DNA from: an uncultured Clostridia bacterium
GTDB taxonomy: Bacteria > Bacillota > Clostridia > TANB77 > CAG-508
Assembly (NCBI GenBank): GCA_948852945.1
Contig: CAQPBJ010000006.1
Location: 19,243-83,242 of the forward strand
DNA: 64,000 bases
Reading direction: 5' to 3'
The notes below the pieces were generated by a model. It was given only the letters and a program-made list of their open reading frames with translations. It did no database searches and was not told where the DNA came from. Below are positions 59,248 to 64,000 of the stretch, piece by piece. The position numbers and the translations under genes were made by a program. The first letter of the stretch is position 1, and every line of letters starts with the position of its first letter.

Positions 59248-60471
59248 TTATAGTGTATAGAAAGATTTATATTGCGAAATAAAGAATAATAAATAATCTA
59301 CAGCTTCCTTTCTTTTAATATATGCAGAAGAATAAATATTGACACTATAAATTTTAGAATTATTAAGCCAAACATCAATAGCACCAACAACTTGATTTTT
59401 TTCAACCGGAGCTTCTAAATCATATGCAGTAAGAGTAGCAAAATATGCATTAGATTCCGAAGTTTTGACAGGATAAAGCTTAGTATCAAAAACATCTAAG
59501 TAGGTTGATAAATTATCAGAAGATTTATTAATTTCAACATATGGTAAATAATAAGAAACATATTCTGAATATTTTTCATTAATTAAAGCAGCTATATCAA
59601 TAACTGTAAAATTAGAAAAAGCATAATTAATAAGTTTTATAGAATCATTGTTTCTAATATTCTTAGTATCAGATCCAAAAACAACTACTATTATATCAAG
59701 ATTATCTCGAGAAGCGGCAGATATTAAACAACGTCCAGCTTTACTAGTAAAGCCTGTTTTAACACCATACACACCTTGAATTGAGCCAAGTAATTCATTA
59801 GTATTATGAATTTGTTTAGAAGCACCATTTATATTAACAGTATAGTATTTTGTCCCCACAATCTGTCTAAAAAGTGGATTGTTTAAAGCATAATCAGTTA
59901 AAATTGCAAAGTCATATGCAGTTGTAAAATGATTATCATTATCTAAACCATGAGGAGTTACAAAACTAGTAGAAGTAAGACCAAGTTCTTGTGCTTTTGA
60001 ATTCATAAGTACAGCAAAATCTTCAACACTTCCACTACAAGTTTCAGCAAGACAAGTAGCAGCATCATTTCCAGAACAAAGCATTAATCCATGCAGTAAG
60101 TCATTAATAGAAATTTTATCGTTAGTAGAAAGTCCCAGTCTTGAGCCAATAGTAGAAGCAGCAGTATTAGATACAGTTACAACAGAATCTAAATTACAGT
60201 TTTCTAAAATTAATATACAAGTCATAATCTTGGTAGTAGAAGCCATAGGAACTACTTCATGAGAATTTTTTTCATACAAAATGGTTTTAGAATTTCGTTC
60301 ATATATAATTGCAGATTTTGAATATATCTCTAAATCAGTATTTGTAGCATCAGCTGAAATAGCGATAGAATCAACATCTTCTATAATATCATCAGCATAT
60401 ACATTAAAAAAAGGAACGAACAAAAGAAAAATAGTAAAAACAATTATAAATGCTTTTTTATAGTATTTCAT
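59248..60471 (-). CDS. D-alanyl-D-alanine carboxypeptidase, second DacF-like
   Basis: A 407-residue serine peptidase with signal peptide (to about residue 26), active-site motifs STTK (about residue 78), SGN (about 133) and KTG (about 240), and a C-terminal beta domain. Compared with the enzyme at 13547 it lacks the C-terminal membrane helix and ends in YLLFFISQYKSFYTL, perhaps an amphipathic anchor. It would trim peptidoglycan stem peptides. The two genes are paralogues rather than recent copies. Confidence 0.92.
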   Translation of the reverse strand: MKYYKKAFIIVFTIFLLFVPFFNVYADDIIEDVDSIAISADATNTDLEIYSKSAIIYERNSKTILYEKNSHEVVPMASTTKIMTCILILENCNLDSVVTVSNTAASTIGSRLGLSTNDKISINDLLHGLMLCSGNDAATCLAETCSGSVEDFAVLMNSKAQELGLTSTSFVTPHGLDNDNHFTTAYDFAILTDYALNNPLFRQIVGTKYYTVNINGASKQIHNTNELLGSIQGVYGVKTGFTSKAGRCLISAASRDNLDIIVVVFGSDTKNIRNNDSIKLINYAFSNFTVIDIAALINEKYSEYVSYYLPYVEINKSSDNLSTYLDVFDTKLYPVKTSESNAYFATLTAYDLEAPVEKNQVVGAIDVWLNNSKIYSVNIYSSAYIKRKEAVDYLLFFISQYKSFYTL

Positions 60472-60647
60472 AATAACCTCAACAAAACAAAAAAATATAT
60501 TAAATAATTATTCTAAAAAAACGAGATATATTCTAAAAAACAGAAAAAATATTTAACAAAAATGAAACAAAAAAAATATATAATTGTAAGAAAAGACGTA
60601 ACACAGATGTACCAAGAAAAAGGAGAAAAAACTGGATAATACTTGAA

Positions 60648-60675
60648 TTGACAAAAAAAAACAAAAAGATAAAAT
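60648..60675 (+). promoter_or_regulatory. promoter of the adhesin gene
   Basis: TTGACA at 60648-60653 and TAAAAT at 60670-60675 with a 16-base spacer. The 263-base gap between the divergent genes shows nothing else. Confidence 0.55.
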
Positions 60676-60734
60676 AAAATTATATAAATAGAATAATTGG
60701 GATAAATATGTCTAATGCACGATAGGAGAAAAAT

Positions 60735-63700
60735 ATGAGTAAGAGGATTTTGAAGAAGATAACAGCATTAATATGTATAATGATACTGGTTTTACCTATA
60801 TCATCAGAAGTATTAGCCAAAATTACAACAACAGAAATTGATAAACCACAAACATTTGGCATAGTACATATGCATGAAAGTGAATATTTAAATGATATCA
60901 ATAGAAAGAAAAATTTCGGATATAAAGTAGATGAAAGAAAAGTATATAGAATATATTCAGGAAGCGATAATGCAGAAGGGTATTTAAATACGATACTTTG
61001 TCTAGATAAAGATGGTAAATTTCCAGGAGAAGATTCAAAAAATGGTGCTTATACAAGTAGAGGTCCAGCAGAAGAAGCATTGAAAAATATACAAACAAAT
61101 AAAAATGGAACTAAAACTAATTTAAGTACTGAAGATATACAAAAAATAATTTGGTTAACAAATAATGCAGTATTACCTGAAGACAGTGAAGGCTTAATAA
61201 ATATCAAACTTGCAAAAATATTTGAAGCTTCTATAAATGCAACAAAAGAAACAGAGAATCCATTAACATTAGACTATATAAAAGAAATTTTAACAAAAGA
61301 TGATTTAGTTTTCGCATTACAAGCAACAATATGGTCAATAACAAATCCAAGCGAAAACCCAAGTTACCAAGGAACAAACGATGGCACATATTATAATGCA
61401 CTTTTTGGAAACGATGGTAATGGAGGAAGACAAGGTGCATATATACAGATAATAAAAGACTACTACGAAGCAAACTACATGAGCAATAAAAACATTGTTG
61501 CGTCAAAAACAGACGATTTATGCATACCAAAAATAACAGCACCAAAAAAATTAGTATTTACAGATGAAGAAACAGAATTAGCACCAGAAGATGAAAGAGA
61601 AAAAGGAATTACAGATAATGATTATATATTTGTAGGACCATTCAGAATAGATCCAAGTGAAGAAAATAAAAATACAGTAGATTATAGTATAGATTTAATT
61701 TTTAAAGATATAAATAAAAACACAATATCATCTGACACAAATAAAATGAGATTTTACATTAAAGAACAACCAAATACAGCAGCAAAGGGATTAACATTAA
61801 CAAAAGAAAGCATAGAAGGAAAAGATTTTTATATAGCTCTAAAAAAAGGAACAACAGTAAGATATATAGATATAAAGCTAAATTCAGCTAATATAATTTC
61901 TGACTCACAATCTACAGTATGGACAGTAAAAGATAATGAAGAAATGCAACCATTAATATCTATAGAAAGAGAAGAAAGTCAAACAGAAAATGTTGAAATA
62001 GAATACGGATTTGATGCAGAATATCAAAGAAAATTCGATATTGCATTAAGAAAAAATATTGTAGCAATATATAGAAAAGGCGATGACTTCTTAGGAAATT
62101 GGTCAACAGATATTACACCACAAAATCAAAGAAGAACTATAAAAGGATTTCAAGCAGAAGAAGGATCATTTAATCAATATCAATATAACCATCAAAAAGC
62201 TCCAATAGAAGTAGAAGTAGGTGATATTGTTAAATATAACATAAGAGTATGTAATGAAGGAAAATATGCTACTAAAATACAAAAAGTTATAGACTACATT
62301 CCAGCAACAGGATTAGAATTATTAGAAAATGGATGGGAAGATGGAAAACACACAGTAACATATTCTGGATATAAAGTAACAAAAATGGATCCTAAAAATG
62401 GAAAACCAATTCAAATAATAATAGAACCAACTAATCAAGATGCAATAAAAAGTACATTAAAAGGAACAAATGCTGTAGGAGTTACAAAACCAGATTGTTT
62501 AGACATTATATTAGAATTTAGAGTAACAGAAGAAGCAAAAGGTAGAATAATAACTAATATAGCTGAAGTAGCTGAATTTAAAGGACAAGAAGATGAAAAT
62601 GGAGATGGAAATGGTGAAGGCCCTTGGAAACAAGTAACTGACTGCGACTCAACACCAAATAATATAAAATTACCAGAAACAGAGCAAGAATGGGAAGACT
62701 ATAAAGGTAATGGAATTAATAAAGATGATTTAAACGATAAAGATTATTATTATAAAGGACAAGAAGATGACGATGACTTTGAAAAAATAATACTTCCAGG
62801 AGAAAAGAAACCAGACTTAGCACTAAGAAAATCAATTGTAGCAGTAAATGGTACACCAAAAGACAGACAAAAAGAACCGGATACAACACCAATTATAAAT
62901 AGAGAAGCTACAACATCTAAATTCAATGACGAAAAAGAAGTTTTACCAGTAAAAGTAGGAGACAAAATAACATATACAATAAGAGTTTTCAATGAAGGAA
63001 GTATAGATGCTTATGCAACGAAAATATCAGATTATATACCAGAAGGTTTAGGATTCTTACCAAATTACACAGACAATATAACAAATAAATGGACAGTTAA
63101 TGAAGATGGTGGAGGAACAATTAAAAAACTTTCAGATATACCAAATGCAACATCAAATTTCCAAGGATCAGATTTTACTGCAAATGGCATAGATGATTAT
63201 AAAAATCAAAATGTAATATGCGGAAAAGCTTGCATAGAAACAGACAAACTAAAAGATACACTATTAAAACCATTAGATAAAAGCACAGGTAAGTTAGATA
63301 TAAAAACAGTACAAATAACATGTGTAGTCTTAGAAATGGAAGATGAAACAGTAATAAGAAATGTAGCAGCAATAACAGGATATGCTGATGAAAACAAACA
63401 AGAAATCACTCATGATAAAACAGATTCTTATTCAAATAATGATTTAACAAATTTTGATGAAAATAATCATGAAGATGATGAAGATTATGAAAAAATTAAA
63501 ATTGATAATAAAGAATTACCATATGATTTAGCACTTAAAAAATTTGTATCATCAGTATCTGATGGAACAAATACACCAAAGACAATTCCAGATAATCAAA
63601 AAAGAAACTTGACTATAACAAGCGTAGAACAACTAAAATCAAGACAAGATGCACAAACAAAAGCAGACGCAACATATTCATTTGGATTAGACAAAGATCC

Positions 63701-64000
63701 AAATCCAGTTAAAATAGAAAAAGGTGACTATGTTACATATACAATTAGAATATACAACGAAGGATTAATAGACGGAAGTGTTAAAGAACTGATAGATACA
63801 GTACCAGAGGGGCTAACATTCTTACCAGAGAGTACAATAAATAAAAAGTATGGTTGGGAAGAATTTAGTGATGAAATGAATACTGGATGGAAAGCAGGAG
63901 TAAAAACAACTATACTAAAAGATACGACAATAAAAGCATTTGATGCAGATAAAGAAAATGAATCAAATTATGATCAAGCTTCAGGAACAGGAATAGATAA
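60735..64000 (+). CDS. Thioester-domain and DUF11-repeat surface adhesin, 3' truncated by the window
   Basis: An open frame from ATG 60735 (after AGGAGAAA) to the window end, 1088 codons without stop. A signal peptide of about 28 residues precedes an N-terminal domain with ILCLDKDGKFPG and later FALQATIWSITN, the Cys and Gln positions of Gram-positive thioester domains (TQXA/TED) that bind host surfaces covalently. Then follow at least three DUF11/isopeptide-type modules, each with DLALRKxIV, then a VGDxxxYxIRVxNEG segment and a DYIPEGL-like segment. A cell-wall or sortase anchor would lie beyond the window. Confidence 0.85.
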   Translation, partial: MSKRILKKITALICIMILVLPISSEVLAKITTTEIDKPQTFGIVHMHESEYLNDINRKKNFGYKVDERKVYRIYSGSDNAEGYLNTILCLDKDGKFPGEDSKNGAYTSRGPAEEALKNIQTNKNGTKTNLSTEDIQKIIWLTNNAVLPEDSEGLINIKLAKIFEASINATKETENPLTLDYIKEILTKDDLVFALQATIWSITNPSENPSYQGTNDGTYYNALFGNDGNGGRQGAYIQIIKDYYEANYMSNKNIVASKTDDLCIPKITAPKKLVFTDEETELAPEDEREKGITDNDYIFVGPFRIDPSEENKNTVDYSIDLIFKDINKNTISSDTNKMRFYIKEQPNTAAKGLTLTKESIEGKDFYIALKKGTTVRYIDIKLNSANIISDSQSTVWTVKDNEEMQPLISIEREESQTENVEIEYGFDAEYQRKFDIALRKNIVAIYRKGDDFLGNWSTDITPQNQRRTIKGFQAEEGSFNQYQYNHQKAPIEVEVGDIVKYNIRVCNEGKYATKIQKVIDYIPATGLELLENGWEDGKHTVTYSGYKVTKMDPKNGKPIQIIIEPTNQDAIKSTLKGTNAVGVTKPDCLDIILEFRVTEEAKGRIITNIAEVAEFKGQEDENGDGNGEGPWKQVTDCDSTPNNIKLPETEQEWEDYKGNGINKDDLNDKDYYYKGQEDDDDFEKIILPGEKKPDLALRKSIVAVNGTPKDRQKEPDTTPIINREATTSKFNDEKEVLPVKVGDKITYTIRVFNEGSIDAYATKISDYIPEGLGFLPNYTDNITNKWTVNEDGGGTIKKLSDIPNATSNFQGSDFTANGIDDYKNQNVICGKACIETDKLKDTLLKPLDKSTGKLDIKTVQITCVVLEMEDETVIRNVAAITGYADENKQEITHDKTDSYSNNDLTNFDENNHEDDEDYEKIKIDNKELPYDLALKKFVSSVSDGTNTPKTIPDNQKRNLTITSVEQLKSRQDAQTKADATYSFGLDKDPNPVKIEKGDYVTYTIRIYNEGLIDGSVKELIDTVPEGLTFLPESTINKKYGWEEFSDEMNTGWKAGVKTTILKDTTIKAFDADKENESNYDQASGTGID

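Noticed and set aside
61231..63409. Minus-strand frames opposite the adhesin
   Set aside because: The plus strand carries one uninterrupted frame with signal peptide and repeated domains; the reverse frames lack starts with ribosome sites.
1..64000. CRISPR array or cas genes
   Set aside because: No series of regularly spaced repeats and no Cas-like products seen. The repeated motifs near element ends are short arm sites, and the repeats in 58005-58736 are coding.

Overview
The window is a contiguous piece of an AT-rich, low-GC Gram-positive genome. A clostridial Firmicute, probably an uncultured gut anaerobe, fits best. The evidence is strong GGAGG-type ribosome binding sites, short operons closed by intrinsic terminators, an LCP cell-wall ligase, two DacF-type D,D-carboxypeptidases, a CcdA/thioredoxin/ferredoxin-thioredoxin-reductase-like redox cluster, and mobile elements with Spo0A-C-like and MobV-type proteins. 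Species cannot be fixed from sequence alone.

Layout. Bases 1-17353 are mostly ordinary chromosome: ABC-2 exporters, a thiol-redox operon, DNA repair and Nudix genes, a minus-strand alpha-amylase islet whose base composition looks foreign, envelope genes (DUF5711-like, CvpA-like, LCP, DacF, ComEA-like), and an AbiE-type toxin-antitoxin pair. Bases 17354-30051 are an integrative mobilizable element (element 1) inserted in the 3' end of an initiator tRNA-fMet gene. It has direct-repeat att cores, integrase arm-type repeats at both ends, a pMV158-like oriT beside a MobV relaxase, a type III restriction-modification system, a structured leader with a tryptophan-rich micro-peptide, three 17-bp operators in front of a Spo0A-C-like regulator, an excisionase-like protein and a tyrosine integrase.

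Bases 30324-50606 are a 20-kb, all-plus-strand type IV secretion-like locus. It holds four VirB2-like pilin paralogues, a PrgI/VirB3-like protein, a VirB4 machinery split over two genes, three VirB6/TrbL-like proteins (one frameshifted, one fused to an NlpC/P60-like domain), two NTF2/VirB8-like proteins, a 1504-residue envelope protein carrying several hydrolase-like modules, and bitopic accessory proteins. No relaxase, VirD4 coupling ATPase or integrase lies inside it, so it does not look like a self-sufficient conjugation module. I consider it the most interesting system here.

Bases 50976-58982 are a second integrated element (element 2) in the 3' end of tRNA-Cys. It has a repressor/Cro pair, a phage-type replisome organizer, a CbxX/SpoVK-like AAA ATPase frameshifted in its Walker A motif, an orphan gene framed by 75-bp inverted repeats with compensatory changes, an integrase with an unusual cysteine-rich N-terminus, and zinc-ribbon membrane cargo. 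After tRNA-Cys and tRNA-Gly come a second DacF-type carboxypeptidase and the first 1088 codons of a thioester-domain/DUF11-like surface adhesin that runs off the window.

Several genes (27846, 35593, 53192, 53372, 55649) are broken by single-base frameshifts, most of them by one extra base. Whether these are real decay, slippage or consensus errors decides how functional the elements are.
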